Shown here: one piece after another, positions 51,277 through 60,261 of the stretch | Numbering within the stretch: position 1 is the first letter of the stretch | Layout: every line of letters begins with the position of its first letter | Assembly (NCBI GenBank): GCA_002591745.1 | Contig: PDLQ01000018.1 | Span: 1-64,000, forward strand | Direction: 5' to 3' | Source of the DNA: Lewinellaceae bacterium SD302 | Lineage (GTDB): Bacteria > Bacteroidota > Bacteroidia > Chitinophagales > Saprospiraceae | Length of the DNA: 64,000 nucleotides | Position numbers and translations under genes: made by a program | The notes under the pieces: model-generated | The model's database searches: none | What the model was told of the DNA's origin: nothing | Seen by the model: only the letters and a program-made list of their open reading frames with translations

Positions 51277-54200
51277 ATGCAGCGATTTTTACTCCTGGTT
51301 ACCATACTGTTTTTAACCGGCACTGCTACTTTGTTAGCCCAAATCCGTCTGTCAGTAAGAGTAGATAGCGCCATCGTTACTACGGCTTGCGACGATCTCT
51401 TCAGCGATCCAGATCCTACTTATCAAGTCAGCGTAAACGGCAATCCGGCGATCACTTATGATTTCGGTGCAAACCCCTGCTTCCTGACCGCACCCAATGA
51501 GAATTACGATACGTTGGTGAACGGTGCCTGTAATCTGCCCGCTACGCTGGAGGTTTGTTTCAGCATTTTCGATAATGACGGCGACCTGATACCTTGTTTC
51601 GTGCTTCCGGAATGTTTTGAACAGGAATGTGTGACCGTGTCAATTCCAGTTGCCGGTACGGAAAGCCAGGAGAACATCAGTATCCAGGGGTCCAGTGATG
51701 GGGAGTTGTACTTCTCGGTGATCACCGAAGAAGATACCGACGACTTCAATTATATCTGCGGAGCCGTTGATTTCGGTGCGTTGGATTACGGCGCTACCCT
51801 GGGTGATGGTACGGCCGGACTTTACGACAATACTTGTGCTGATAACCTCAATGAGATCGATCCGGATCAGATTGGAATCGCTTTTGACAATGACCACGGC
51901 GTCTGGTTTACTTACACTACCGGCGATGACGTGGCTGGCTTGCAGTACGTACGACTTTTTTCAGACCCCGAAGGAACTGGCGACCCGATCGACCTGGAGG
52001 TGATGGTCTTTTCCGCCGATTCTTGTGACGGTGAACTGAGCCGTTTTCCACTCTACCGTCGCCAGAGTAATGGCGATGATACCCGCATTGAACTATACTG
52101 TCCCGAACCCAACACCACTTACTATATCCTGGTAGATGGTAAAGGAGCTACCGATGATACCCAACAGGGCGTTTTCAGCATCCAGATTGAAGATGCCGGC
52201 CTGCCCGAAGCCGGAGACCTGCGTTGTGATGCCACCGAACTGGGCGTCGTACCCGAAGGAGGCAGTATTAATCTGCCCGAGCCCCACAGTAATTTTTGCT
52301 CCGGCTTTTCGGATGACCCGCCCGTGTTGCCGGCTTTCATTTCCCGAAATTCGGTTTGGGTGCAGTTCATTGCCCCGTCTTCGGGACACGTCGAGATTGC
52401 CGGTACCAGTGAAGATCCCTTAGGCATCGACCTGGAGCTGGCACTGTACCAGAGTACTAACGATGCGTGTGATGGCAACTTCCAGCACCTCTTCAGCCAA
52501 CAAGACCTGAGTACCTACGATAATGTTTTTGAAATGACCTGTCTGGACCCCGGTCGCCCGTACTGGGTACTGATTGACGGGAGTGCGTTCAGTGGGCTGG
52601 GATATTTCGATATTACGGTTACCGATCTGGGGGATATCCGGCCCGTCGGTATGCGCTTTGATACCGTTTGTGCGGGTGAAAGTCTGGAAGTCATTCCCGG
52701 AGTCTTTTACGACGCATCGGGAACCTACATGGATACGGTAAAGATCGGCAGTACCAACTGTGATAGTATTATCGTCACCGAATTACTCGTTCTCGATCCG
52801 GTGGTGCTCGATCTGGAGCAGATTCGCCCCGCTATCGGCCCCGCGGGTACGGACGGAGAAGGCACGGCCAGCGCCAGTGGCGGCTTCGGTGACCTGACAA
52901 TCACCTGGTGTGATGGAACGACCGGTCCTACCAACAACAACCTCGTTGCCGGAACTGTATGCTGCGTAACCGTAGTGGATGAGAAAGGCTGTATGGCCGA
53001 TAGCTGCTTTACCGTTGATTTCGTGGACCCGCTGATGGAGAGTTTCACCACTGCTGCCGTGCTGTGTAACGGGGAGGCGAACGGAAGCTTTACCTTCACC
53101 GTAACCGGAGGGCGGCCCGATTTTGAATATTCCTACATTGGAATCACCGACCCAACCATTGCCGGTAGCGGCACGTCCGCTATGGCCGGCGTGCCGATTA
53201 CGATCGACCAGTTACCGGCTGGTCAGTACCAGGTTGTGTACCAAAGCCAGTTCCAGAGTATTACCTTTACGGTAGAGATTACGGAGCCAGATTTACTGAC
53301 CATCGCAATCGATGAGGTAACTCCCATCAGTTGTTTTCAGGCCTGCGACGGAAACGTGACCGTAACGACTTCCGGAGGAACGGGAATGTTGACGGTAGAC
53401 GTTAGTTCACCCGCTGATTTCGGTTGCCCAGGTACCTATACGTTTACGGTTACCGACGAAAACAACTGTATGGCTACGGTCAGTCAGGAATTGATCGAGC
53501 CGGAGGAATTCATTGCCGAAGTTGCCACCTTCAACGATGTCAACTGTTTCGATGGTTCGGATGGTGCGATCACGGTTACAACCAACGGTAACCCAAGCCT
53601 TTACCAGTGGAGTAATGGCGGCAGTACTGCTACCATCACTGACCTTTCTCCCGGACTTTATACGCTCACGGTCACCAACGATGATGGTTGCCAGGATGTG
53701 ATTAGCCAGACGATCAGCCAGCCGGCCAGTCCGCTGGGGGGCTCCATTGACCAAATTGAATTTATTACCTGCTTCGATTCCCAGGATGGTGCTTTGCAAG
53801 CCAGGGCAACGGGCGGAACGGGTGTGATCACCTTTCAGTGGTCCAACGGGCAAACCTCCCCGATCATTGACGATCTGGGGCCTGGCTTCTATTCGGTGAC
53901 CCTTACGGACGGCCTGGGCTGTGAGTTTGTGGTGCCGTTTAGCCTCGACGCTCCCCAGCCTCTGGAAGCAAGTTCTGTAGGTTATGCTCTACGCTGCCCC
54001 GATCCGATAGATGCCGGTTTCGTGAGCATACCCACCGTGAACGGGGGAGAAGGGCCATACCTTTATTCCCTGGACGGTGAGTTCTTTGGAATGGACACCG
54101 TGTTCACCGGGCTGGAGGCCGGACGTTACGATGTAGTCGTGCAGGATGCCCTGGGCTGCGAGATCGTGCTGCCCACCGACGTTACTCCCGCCCCCATTCT

Positions 54201-54726
54201 CGTAGCTGACCTGGGGCAAGATCAACAGATCCTTCTCGGGGATTCCTTGTCACTGAACTTAATTGCTAACAGCGACGATTTGCTGTACAATTGGTCGGTA
54301 GACCCTGCTTTCCAGGGAAGTCGCTTATTCGTACGCCCCCAGGATAATCTTACGGTTTTCGTTTCCGTGCTGGACACCGTGACGGATTGTACGGCCAGTG
54401 CAGAACTGCGTATCCTGGTCGATCGACAGCCCAGAATCTACGTGCCTACGGCATTCTCTCCCAATGGAGACGGGGTGAACGATTTCTTTTTTCCATTCGG
54501 TGGCACGGACGTTGTAGCCATCGCCGACTTCCGCATCTTCGGCCGTTACGGCAACCTGGTCTTTGAGCGAAGCGCCAGTTTTGAACCCAACGATCCGAAT
54601 AATGGCTGGGACGGGATGGTCAATGAAAAGCCCGCTTCTATGGGCGTCTACGTCTACTCGGCCAGCGTCACTTTCTTTGACGGGCGAACGGAGATCGTAA
54701 AGGGGGAGATCAACGTGATCAGGTAG
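51277..54726 (+). CDS. SprB-repeat adhesin-like protein with gliding-motility C-terminal domain
   Basis: The 1149-residue protein has a signal peptide ending 'TGTATLLAQ', two related beta-sandwich regions with conserved cysteines (about 150-300, 310-460; 'GVWFTYTTGDD', 'SVWVQFIAPSSGHVEIAGTS'), then at least five SprB-type repeats of about 75 residues ('CFQACDGNVTVTTSGGTGML', 'CFDGSDGAITVTTNGNPSLY', 'CFDSQDGALQARATGGTGVI') and a CHU_C/type B sorting domain ('IYVPTAFSPNGDGVNDFFFP', 'VFERSASFEPNDPNNGWDGM', 'GVYVYSASVTFFDGRTEIVK'). It is exported and displayed by T9SS; SprB-like proteins act in adhesion and gliding. The signal-peptide end is encoded by a dispersed-motif copy. Confidence 0.93.
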   Translation: MQRFLLLVTILFLTGTATLLAQIRLSVRVDSAIVTTACDDLFSDPDPTYQVSVNGNPAITYDFGANPCFLTAPNENYDTLVNGACNLPATLEVCFSIFDNDGDLIPCFVLPECFEQECVTVSIPVAGTESQENISIQGSSDGELYFSVITEEDTDDFNYICGAVDFGALDYGATLGDGTAGLYDNTCADNLNEIDPDQIGIAFDNDHGVWFTYTTGDDVAGLQYVRLFSDPEGTGDPIDLEVMVFSADSCDGELSRFPLYRRQSNGDDTRIELYCPEPNTTYYILVDGKGATDDTQQGVFSIQIEDAGLPEAGDLRCDATELGVVPEGGSINLPEPHSNFCSGFSDDPPVLPAFISRNSVWVQFIAPSSGHVEIAGTSEDPLGIDLELALYQSTNDACDGNFQHLFSQQDLSTYDNVFEMTCLDPGRPYWVLIDGSAFSGLGYFDITVTDLGDIRPVGMRFDTVCAGESLEVIPGVFYDASGTYMDTVKIGSTNCDSIIVTELLVLDPVVLDLEQIRPAIGPAGTDGEGTASASGGFGDLTITWCDGTTGPTNNNLVAGTVCCVTVVDEKGCMADSCFTVDFVDPLMESFTTAAVLCNGEANGSFTFTVTGGRPDFEYSYIGITDPTIAGSGTSAMAGVPITIDQLPAGQYQVVYQSQFQSITFTVEITEPDLLTIAIDEVTPISCFQACDGNVTVTTSGGTGMLTVDVSSPADFGCPGTYTFTVTDENNCMATVSQELIEPEEFIAEVATFNDVNCFDGSDGAITVTTNGNPSLYQWSNGGSTATITDLSPGLYTLTVTNDDGCQDVISQTISQPASPLGGSIDQIEFITCFDSQDGALQARATGGTGVITFQWSNGQTSPIIDDLGPGFYSVTLTDGLGCEFVVPFSLDAPQPLEASSVGYALRCPDPIDAGFVSIPTVNGGEGPYLYSLDGEFFGMDTVFTGLEAGRYDVVVQDALGCEIVLPTDVTPAPILVADLGQDQQILLGDSLSLNLIANSDDLLYNWSVDPAFQGSRLFVRPQDNLTVFVSVLDTVTDCTASAELRILVDRQPRIYVPTAFSPNGDGVNDFFFPFGGTDVVAIADFRIFGRYGNLVFERSASFEPNDPNNGWDGMVNEKPASMGVYVYSASVTFFDGRTEIVKGEINVIR
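51321..51344 (+). repeat. Dispersed motif inside a signal-peptide coding region
   Basis: CACTGCTACTTTGTTAGCCC plus AAAT; read as TATLLAQI at the signal-peptide cleavage region of the SprB-repeat protein. Confidence 0.7.
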
Positions 54727-54910
54727 TAGTACAAAAGTCCCTGATGAGTACAAGCTTACACGAGGGTAGGCTAAATAAGCTCGTGTAAGTTCTTAGCTCC
54801 TGTGCATTTGTGCATACAATTTGATCTTCGTCGATTTTCTAAAGCTATTCGTCGAAGAAGCGCTACCAAAACCAATAAAATGTATTGTTAAAGCTTATTT
54901 TAGCAATATT

Positions 54911-55120
54911 ATGAAAAAATCGCCTCTGGTAATATTGGCCATTCTCAGTATCTGCTGTCTCAGTTTCAGTAGCTATCTCTACCTGGAGATCCGGGAGGAT
55001 AGTCCTGAAAAGAATTTGCTGGAACAACGCGTGTTAACTGAAGGGAACCTTCCCCAAGCTGGTGCCACCTTGGTGATCGGAAAAGCCATCGGTGCTCTAC
55101 AGCGGCTGTTGATGAAATAA
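54911..55120 (+). CDS. Small single-pass membrane protein (69 residues)
   Basis: From the ATG at 54911 the product has 69 residues: a basic start, one membrane helix or signal anchor (about 6-26, 'LVILAILSICCLSFSSYLYL') and a hydrophilic tail. The cysteine pair in the helix is not a clear lipobox. No family is recognised. It lies 23 bp upstream of the MBL-fold gene and is probably co-transcribed with it. An upstream extension to 54821 is less likely. Confidence 0.5.
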   Translation: MKKSPLVILAILSICCLSFSSYLYLEIREDSPEKNLLEQRVLTEGNLPQAGATLVIGKAIGALQRLLMK

Positions 55121-55143
55121 ACTGATCTGATTACCTTGGTGGT

Positions 55144-56028
55144 ATGATTCATACCATCGACCTTAATTTTCTCCACGCCGGCGAAGCCATCGCCGCTTAC
55201 GTTGTTCCCACTGATAATGGTGCCGTTTTAATTGAATGTGGTCCCCATTCGACTCTGCCGGCTTTATTGGCCGGATTAGAGCGTCTCGGATTACGCCCGG
55301 AGGATATTCATACACTTCTGCTTACCCATATCCATTTCGACCACGCCGGTGCCGCCTGGTGGTTTGCCGCAAAGGGAACCAACGTCTATGTACACCCCAG
55401 AGGGTACAAGCACCTACTGGCCCCCGAACGGCTCTATGAATCTGCCCGCATGATTTACCAGGATAAAATGGATGAACTATGGGGGCGAATGGAACCGATT
55501 GCTGAAGAGAAACTCTTTTCCGTGGATGACGGAGCAGTAGTAGAGGCGGATGGATTGACATTCCGTGCTTTGCACAGTCCGGGCCACGCGGTTCATCACA
55601 TCAGCTGGCAGTTGGGTGAGGATCTTTTCACCGGAGATGTGGGCGGAGTTAAGATCAGTGACGGGCCGGTCGTTCCACCTTGTCCGCCTCCGGATATCAA
55701 CGTGGAAGATTGGGTGGCTAGCATAGAAGCAATGCTGAAGGTGAACGCCAGGCGCTGGTACCTGACACATTACGGACCCATTGATAACGTAACTGAACAC
55801 GCCGGCTATCTTCTACAAAGACTGGAGGAGTACAAGAATTGGATGGAACCTCATTTTAGAAACGGAGAAAGCGCGGAGACGATCACGCCCAAATTCGTCG
55901 CTTACGTAGAAGAAGACTTTCGCAGCGAAGGACTTTCAGAAGAAACGATCAGTTCATACCGAGCAGCCAATCCCCCCTGGATGAGCGTAATGGGGCTGCT
56001 CCGATACTGGAAGAAGCAACTTCAATAA
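55144..56028 (+). CDS. Metallo-beta-lactamase-fold hydrolase
   Basis: The 294-residue protein has the MBL zinc motif 'LLTHIHFDHAGAAWWFA' (HxHxDH), the later ligands H in 'FRALHSPGHAVHHISW', D in 'DLFTGDVGGVKI' and H in 'WYLTHYGPIDN', plus a C-terminal helical part of about 70 residues. This form is close to glyoxalase II-like hydrolases; the substrate is not known. No signal peptide, so it is cytoplasmic. It is the second gene after the small membrane protein. Confidence 0.9.
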   Translation: MIHTIDLNFLHAGEAIAAYVVPTDNGAVLIECGPHSTLPALLAGLERLGLRPEDIHTLLLTHIHFDHAGAAWWFAAKGTNVYVHPRGYKHLLAPERLYESARMIYQDKMDELWGRMEPIAEEKLFSVDDGAVVEADGLTFRALHSPGHAVHHISWQLGEDLFTGDVGGVKISDGPVVPPCPPPDINVEDWVASIEAMLKVNARRWYLTHYGPIDNVTEHAGYLLQRLEEYKNWMEPHFRNGESAETITPKFVAYVEEDFRSEGLSEETISSYRAANPPWMSVMGLLRYWKKQLQ

Positions 56029-56131
56029 ATTTGATTTTGGCTTTCGAACATATTTGAAGAAGAGCAGGTACTATCAATGAAGGCGAAACAAAATACTCGC
56101 CCGCTAATTGATAACCAACAACTCAATAGAT

Positions 56132-56596
56132 ATGAGAACCCGTTTTTTAACCCTCGCAATGATTTGCTCATTGGGACTTTTTACTTACTCTTGTGCCGAA
56201 GGCTCACAGGCCGACCAGGATATGGATAAGGTTGAACAAGAAGTATCAGAAGGTATGCAAGACCTGGGTGCTGAGATTCGTGAGGAAAGCAATGAATTCG
56301 CCGCAGAATTCAAAGAAGCCCGCATGAACATCGACAAGCGCATGGAAGAACTCGAGCGCGATATGGAAGGTGCTTCTGCCGACGCTCGCGAAGAGATGCA
56401 GGAAGAGTACAACGAACTGAAAGCCTGGGGCAACGACATTGACGACCGGATGGACCGAGTTGGCAATGATATGGAAGCTGGCTGGAAAGATTTCAAAGGC
56501 GACGTTAGCCGTGGCTGGAAGGATTTTAGCCGCGATAGCCGCAAAACGCTCAACGATATCGAACGTTACTTCGACCCCGAAGGTGATTTGGACTAA
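56132..56596 (+). CDS. Helical lipoprotein rich in charged residues
   Basis: From the ATG at 56132 the 154-residue protein has a lipobox ('LGLFTYSCAEGS', lipidated C at about residue 21) and a mature part that is almost wholly amphipathic helix with heptad-like charge patterns ('QDLGAEIREESNEFAAEFKE', 'MEELERDMEGASADAREEMQ') and a repeated 'AGWKDFKGDVSRGWKDFSRD' segment. No family is recognised; it resembles envelope stress lipoproteins in style only. It is followed by a clear rho-independent terminator (56647-56680). Confidence 0.75.
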   Translation: MRTRFLTLAMICSLGLFTYSCAEGSQADQDMDKVEQEVSEGMQDLGAEIREESNEFAAEFKEARMNIDKRMEELERDMEGASADAREEMQEEYNELKAWGNDIDDRMDRVGNDMEAGWKDFKGDVSRGWKDFSRDSRKTLNDIERYFDPEGDLD

Positions 56597-56646
56597 TTTA
56601 GCCAAATACCCAGCTGCCTAGCCCGCAGCAGATACAACACATACCA

Positions 56647-56680
56647 TCGGCGGGTGCTTTAATGGCATCCGCCGATTTTT
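56647..56680 (+). terminator. Rho-independent terminator after the helical lipoprotein
   Basis: TCGGCGGGTGC (56647-56657) and GCATCCGCCGA (56665-56675) form an 11-bp stem with one G-U-type pair and a 7-nt loop, followed directly by TTTTT ATTTT. The best terminator in the window. Confidence 0.8.
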
Positions 56681-56720
56681 ATTTTGCACTATACCTGCAC
56701 AAAAACTAAATATCAATATC

Positions 56721-56930
56721 ATGATTCGTACCGGAAGCAAAGTTAGCTGGAAATGGGGTAATGGTACCGCCGAAGGCAAAGTGAAAGAAACCTTTTCCGA
56801 AGAAGTTACTCGTACGATTAAGGGTAATGAGGTCACCCGAAAGGGAGAATCCGGCAACAAGGCCCTGCTCATTGAACAGGAAGATGGCGACAGCGTCCTT
56901 AAACTGGAAAGTGAGGTAAGCAAAGCTTAG
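56721..56930 (+). CDS. DUF2945 (Tudor-like) small protein
   Basis: The 69-residue protein matches the DUF2945/HVA1 Tudor-like family throughout: 'GSKVSWKWGNGTAEGKVKET', 'RTIKGNEVTRKGESGNKALL' and 'QEDGDSVLKLESEVSKA'. The family is widespread, cytoplasmic and of unknown function; the basic SH3/Tudor-like fold suggests nucleic acid or protein binding. It is a stand-alone gene between two envelope-protein genes. Confidence 0.85.
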   Translation: MIRTGSKVSWKWGNGTAEGKVKETFSEEVTRTIKGNEVTRKGESGNKALLIEQEDGDSVLKLESEVSKA

Positions 56931-57006
56931 CCAAACCCAGTATTCCTCATAACCACCGTCTTTTTCTGAAACTGATTTACTCTTAACATTAACCAACACC
57001 ACGATT

Positions 57007-57723
57007 ATGTACAATTTCAAATATTTATTTACCTGCCTTTTATTAATTGCCATCACAACTTTAAGTGCTCAATCCAGATCACGCGTCCAGGCAACCATGA
57101 CCGAATATGATAACCAAACCATGGCCAGTCAGGAAATAACCATCAATGCTTCCCAGGATGAAGTGGAGGAAAGTTGGGATGACTTTTGGTCGGATCGCTA
57201 CGACGTGGATGTAGATAAGGCAGATAAGAACCGTAACAGCATTACTTATAAATCTGAAGCAGCCGAAGTAAGTGCACTCTCCAACAAAACGATGGACATT
57301 TACAGCAAATTAACCAAGCTCGGAGATAACCGTACCGGCGTTAGCCTGGCACTCAGTTTCGGCTACGACCTGGTAGCTACCGCAGAAAAGTACCCCGACG
57401 AGTACCAACGCGCCAGCACCGTGCTCGATGATTTCCAGACGTATTTTTACAAGCGTCACTACGACGAAAAGATCGAAGAACTAAGGGATCAACTGAACGA
57501 CGTCCGCGACGATCGGGAAGATGCGGCCGATGACCAGTCAAAGGCTTCCAAGAAGATCCGTAAATACCAGGATAAGATCAAAAAACTGGAAGAAAAGATC
57601 GCGGATGCCCGCGAAGAGATCGGCGAAGAGTCCATCACCGAAGAAGAAAAAATGATGCGGGTGAAGGAGTTGGAAGAAAAAATGAGGATGCTCGAACGTG
57701 AGCGCCGTGCTTACGTTAACTGA
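57007..57723 (+). CDS. Secreted coiled-coil protein of unknown function
   Basis: The 238-residue protein has a signal peptide (1-22, 'LLLIAITTLSAQS'), a globular part (about 25-150) and a long charged coiled coil (about 152-236, 'KIEELRDQLNDVRDDREDAA', 'KIKKLEEKIADAREEIGEES'). No family is recognised. It lies 28 bp upstream of the AI-2E exporter gene, so they are probably co-transcribed. Confidence 0.75.
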   Translation: MYNFKYLFTCLLLIAITTLSAQSRSRVQATMTEYDNQTMASQEITINASQDEVEESWDDFWSDRYDVDVDKADKNRNSITYKSEAAEVSALSNKTMDIYSKLTKLGDNRTGVSLALSFGYDLVATAEKYPDEYQRASTVLDDFQTYFYKRHYDEKIEELRDQLNDVRDDREDAADDQSKASKKIRKYQDKIKKLEEKIADAREEIGEESITEEEKMMRVKELEEKMRMLERERRAYVN

Positions 57724-57751
57724 TCATCCTGCATAAAAGTCAACCCCTGAT

Positions 57752-58951
57752 TTGAATCGACCACTCGCATACCTGAGCTTTCAAAAGATCGCGCATTTTT
57801 TGATCGCCATGCTTATCCTTACCTACTTCATCATAGTGGGTAAGGATATTTTAGTTCCGATCGTGTTTGGTCTGCTGTTCTCGTTCATGCTCACACCGGT
57901 GTATGATTTATTTTGTCATTACATCAAAAGCAGAATGCTGTCTTCGTTTTTGACAGTGTTTACTGCTTTTATCCCTCTGGCGCTGTTGTTCTTCTTTTTT
58001 GGTATTCAACTCAGTAAAGTGATCGCTGAATTTCCCGATATCATCCGGGGATTGGAAGAGGGGGTGAACGAACTCTCGGGCTACTTTGCCGATGCCTTCA
58101 ATATGCGGAGGAGAGAAACGGATCAGTACTTGACCGAGGGCATACAGGAACTGACCGACCGACCCTTCGAGATCATTGGTACCAGCCTCGCTACTTCGTC
58201 CTCGGTCTTGATCAACGTGGCCATGACCACGATCTATGCCTTTCTTTTTCTGTTGTATCGAAAGCCCTTCAAAATGTTGCTGCTCCAGCAGTTTACCAAC
58301 GATGTGCGTTCGGACGGGCGACAAATGCTAAACGAGATTCAGGAGGTCGCCAAGAAATACTTTACCGGCGTAATCACCGTAATGTTGATTCTGGGTACCC
58401 TGAACAGTATCGGCTTATACTTCATCGGCATTGACTTCCCGATACTCTGGGGCTTCCTGGCCGCTATCTTGGCCATCATCCCGTACATCGGTACTTTTTT
58501 GGGTGGACTATTACCTTTCCTGTATTCATTTGCTTCCGGGGACGGTTACTGGCAACCGTTGGCCATCATTGCTATGTACGGCCTCGTGCAAACCCTGGAA
58601 GGGAATTTAATCACGCCCAAAGTGGTTGGTAAAAGTGTGAATATCAACCCACTAGCGGCCATTATCGCCCTGTTTGTTGGCGAAGCGATCTGGGGGCTGG
58701 CGGGAATGATCGTGGCCCTGCCGCTGCTCGCCGTAGCCAGAATCGTATTGGACCATATTCCAAACTGGCAGCCAATCGCCCTGGCGCTCAGTGACGACTT
58801 CTACGAGAAAGCCGGCATGTATAGAACCCACTTTAACGAAGACCGTTTCCGTCTTATCAACATCTTCACCAAGCAACAAAAGCCTATTACCAGGGAGCAG
58901 CTGAAAGATCGACCGGAAACAGATAAAGAAATAGCTTCGGAGAATAACTAA
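57752..58951 (+). CDS. AI-2E/PerM-family membrane transporter
   Basis: The 399-residue protein starts with TTG and has the eight-helix layout of the AI-2E transporter family: 'FLIAMLILTYFIIVGKDILV', 'LLFSFMLTPVYDLF', a large loop with 'ELSGYFADAFNMRRRE', and the conserved 'YIGTFLGGLLPFLYSF' and 'YGLVQTLEGNLITPKVVGKS' blocks. Members export small molecules or ions (TqsA exports autoinducer-2; others act in pH and salt stress). Substrate unknown. The gene converges with the next, with only 4 bp between the stops. The TTG start is fixed by position after the upstream stop. Confidence 0.88.
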   Translation: MNRPLAYLSFQKIAHFLIAMLILTYFIIVGKDILVPIVFGLLFSFMLTPVYDLFCHYIKSRMLSSFLTVFTAFIPLALLFFFFGIQLSKVIAEFPDIIRGLEEGVNELSGYFADAFNMRRRETDQYLTEGIQELTDRPFEIIGTSLATSSSVLINVAMTTIYAFLFLLYRKPFKMLLLQQFTNDVRSDGRQMLNEIQEVAKKYFTGVITVMLILGTLNSIGLYFIGIDFPILWGFLAAILAIIPYIGTFLGGLLPFLYSFASGDGYWQPLAIIAMYGLVQTLEGNLITPKVVGKSVNINPLAAIIALFVGEAIWGLAGMIVALPLLAVARIVLDHIPNWQPIALALSDDFYEKAGMYRTHFNEDRFRLINIFTKQQKPITREQLKDRPETDKEIASENN

Positions 58952-58955
58952 GAAA

Positions 58956-59471
58956 CTATCTGTTCTTACAACTCTCATCTCGGTTAAACATGATCGGTAG
59001 ATTGTACCGGACCCTGACTACTTTGCCCGCCTGCGTTCCGGGGACCCAAGGCCCCTTCTCATCACGCATCAGCCGCACCAGCCGTAAGGCCTCCTGCCCG
59101 GCACCCTTTATATGAGGCAGATCACGGGCCAGTTCAATTTCCCTTACCTCACCGGTTTTCTCGATGGTGAAAGAGACTACTGCCATTTCACGCGTACGCA
59201 TATTTTCCGGTAAGGTGACATTATCACAATTAAGCTGTTCGTAAATGAAAGTTATTAATGCCTCTTTACTACATTCCTGGGGTTGGGCTGCGCAAGTAGC
59301 AGTGTCGTAGGGGAACCGGGGCATGACTTCCGTGATCCCCCACATATCCGGAGTTACCGACATTTCGGATGGAACCGGAGGCGGCGGCGGCGGTTCAACG
59401 GTTGATTGAGCCTTACAGGAAAGCAGACAGGAAAAGAGTAAGCCGATGAATACTGGAAAGCTGTTGCTCAT
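58956..59471 (-). CDS. Lipoprotein with TonB C-terminal-like domain
   Basis: The 171-residue protein has a lipobox ('LLFSCLLSCKAQS'), a proline-rich linker ('EPPPPPPVPSE') and a domain like the TonB C-terminus ('EMAVVSFTIEKTGEVREIEL', 'LVRLMRDEKGPWVPGTQAGK', 'VRVRYNLPIMF'). Such stand-alone TonB-C proteins are common in Bacteroidota and may substitute for or compete with TonB at receptors. Two extra cysteines (in 'TATCAAQPQECSKE') are unusual and may form a disulfide. Function unknown. Confidence 0.82.
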   Translation of the reverse strand: MSNSFPVFIGLLFSCLLSCKAQSTVEPPPPPPVPSEMSVTPDMWGITEVMPRFPYDTATCAAQPQECSKEALITFIYEQLNCDNVTLPENMRTREMAVVSFTIEKTGEVREIELARDLPHIKGAGQEALRLVRLMRDEKGPWVPGTQAGKVVRVRYNLPIMFNRDESCKNR

Positions 59472-59551
59472 GGAAGGTCTTTTAAACCAGATGCGACAGC
59501 CGGAAATAATGGTGGATGCAGCACTGCTGCCTGGAGTCAGCTTGCAATAGA

Positions 59552-59575
59552 CTTTGCTACTTTGCTAGTCCAAAT
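59552..59575 (+). repeat. Dispersed motif just upstream of yigZ
   Basis: CTTTGCTACTTTGCTAGTCC plus AAAT. In the frame of the following gene it would read LCYFASPN, identical to the peptide in the S41 and M28 signal peptides, but the gene's own start is downstream at 59591. Confidence 0.75.
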
Positions 59576-59577
59576 AC

Positions 59578-59585
59578 TACCTTCG
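59578..59585 (+). promoter_or_regulatory. Possible -7 box for yigZ, leaderless arrangement
   Basis: TACCTTCG fits TAnnTTTG at seven of eight positions and ends 5 nt before the ATG at 59591. Confidence 0.3.
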
Positions 59586-59590
59586 CGCTC

Positions 59591-60247
59591 ATGGATACCC
59601 CTTCCGAAGACAAATACCGCATTATTACTGCCCCAGGTACCGGAGAGTTCAAGGACCGCAGTAGTAAATTCATCGGTTTCGCCCATCCGGCACGCACGGA
59701 AGCGGAGGCGTTAAACTGGGTAGAGCATTACCAAAAACTGCACCACAAGGCCCGCCATTGGTGCTATGCTTACCGGCTGGGCAACGATGGTAACCGCTTC
59801 CGGGCCAACGACGACGGGGAACCCAGTGGAACGGGCGGCAAACCCATTCTGGGGCAGATCGATAAACTGGGTGTAAGTGATACCGTGGTGGTGGTAGTGC
59901 GTTATTACGGAGGAGTGAAACTGGGCACCTCCGGACTGATCAACGCCTACCGGGAAGGAGCGGTGCTGGCCCTGGCCGATGCCACGGTGGGCGAACGTTA
60001 CCTCACTCACCGACTGGTGGTCAATTTTGGCTACGAACTGATGGGCAAAGTAATGTCGGCCCTCAGCAGCCTGGAACTGGAAATGGCCGAGAACGATTTC
60101 GGTGCTACGCCCAGCCTGATAATTGAAGTGCCCCGCTCGGAAGCATTGGCTACCCGCCGTCGGCTGTTGGCCGCCATTGGTGAGGTCTACCTGGAAGAGG
60201 TGGATGAGGAATTTGCGGTGGAGGGGTTGGATATTGTGATTGGGTGA
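59591..60247 (+). CDS. yigZ: YigZ/IMPACT-family protein
   Basis: From the ATG at 59591 the 218-residue protein matches YigZ: N-terminal IMPACT domain ('KDRSSKFIGFAHPARTEAEA', 'ARHWCYAYRLGNDG', 'FRANDDGEPSGTGGKPILGQ', 'VVVVVRYYGGVKLGTSGLIN') and a C-terminal DUF1949 ferredoxin-like domain. The family has an RNase/tRNA-protection or translation-linked role that is still unsettled. An upstream frame to 59516 would add a signal-peptide-like leader encoded by the dispersed motif; as YigZ is cytoplasmic this extension is rejected. Confidence 0.93.
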   Translation: MDTPSEDKYRIITAPGTGEFKDRSSKFIGFAHPARTEAEALNWVEHYQKLHHKARHWCYAYRLGNDGNRFRANDDGEPSGTGGKPILGQIDKLGVSDTVVVVVRYYGGVKLGTSGLINAYREGAVLALADATVGERYLTHRLVVNFGYELMGKVMSALSSLELEMAENDFGATPSLIIEVPRSEALATRRRLLAAIGEVYLEEVDEEFAVEGLDIVIG

Positions 60248-60261
60248 GTATCCAATAATGC

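Noticed and set aside
59516-59590. Signal-peptide-like N-terminal extension of YigZ
   Set aside because: YigZ proteins are cytoplasmic and begin close to the IMPACT domain; the extension is made of the dispersed motif.
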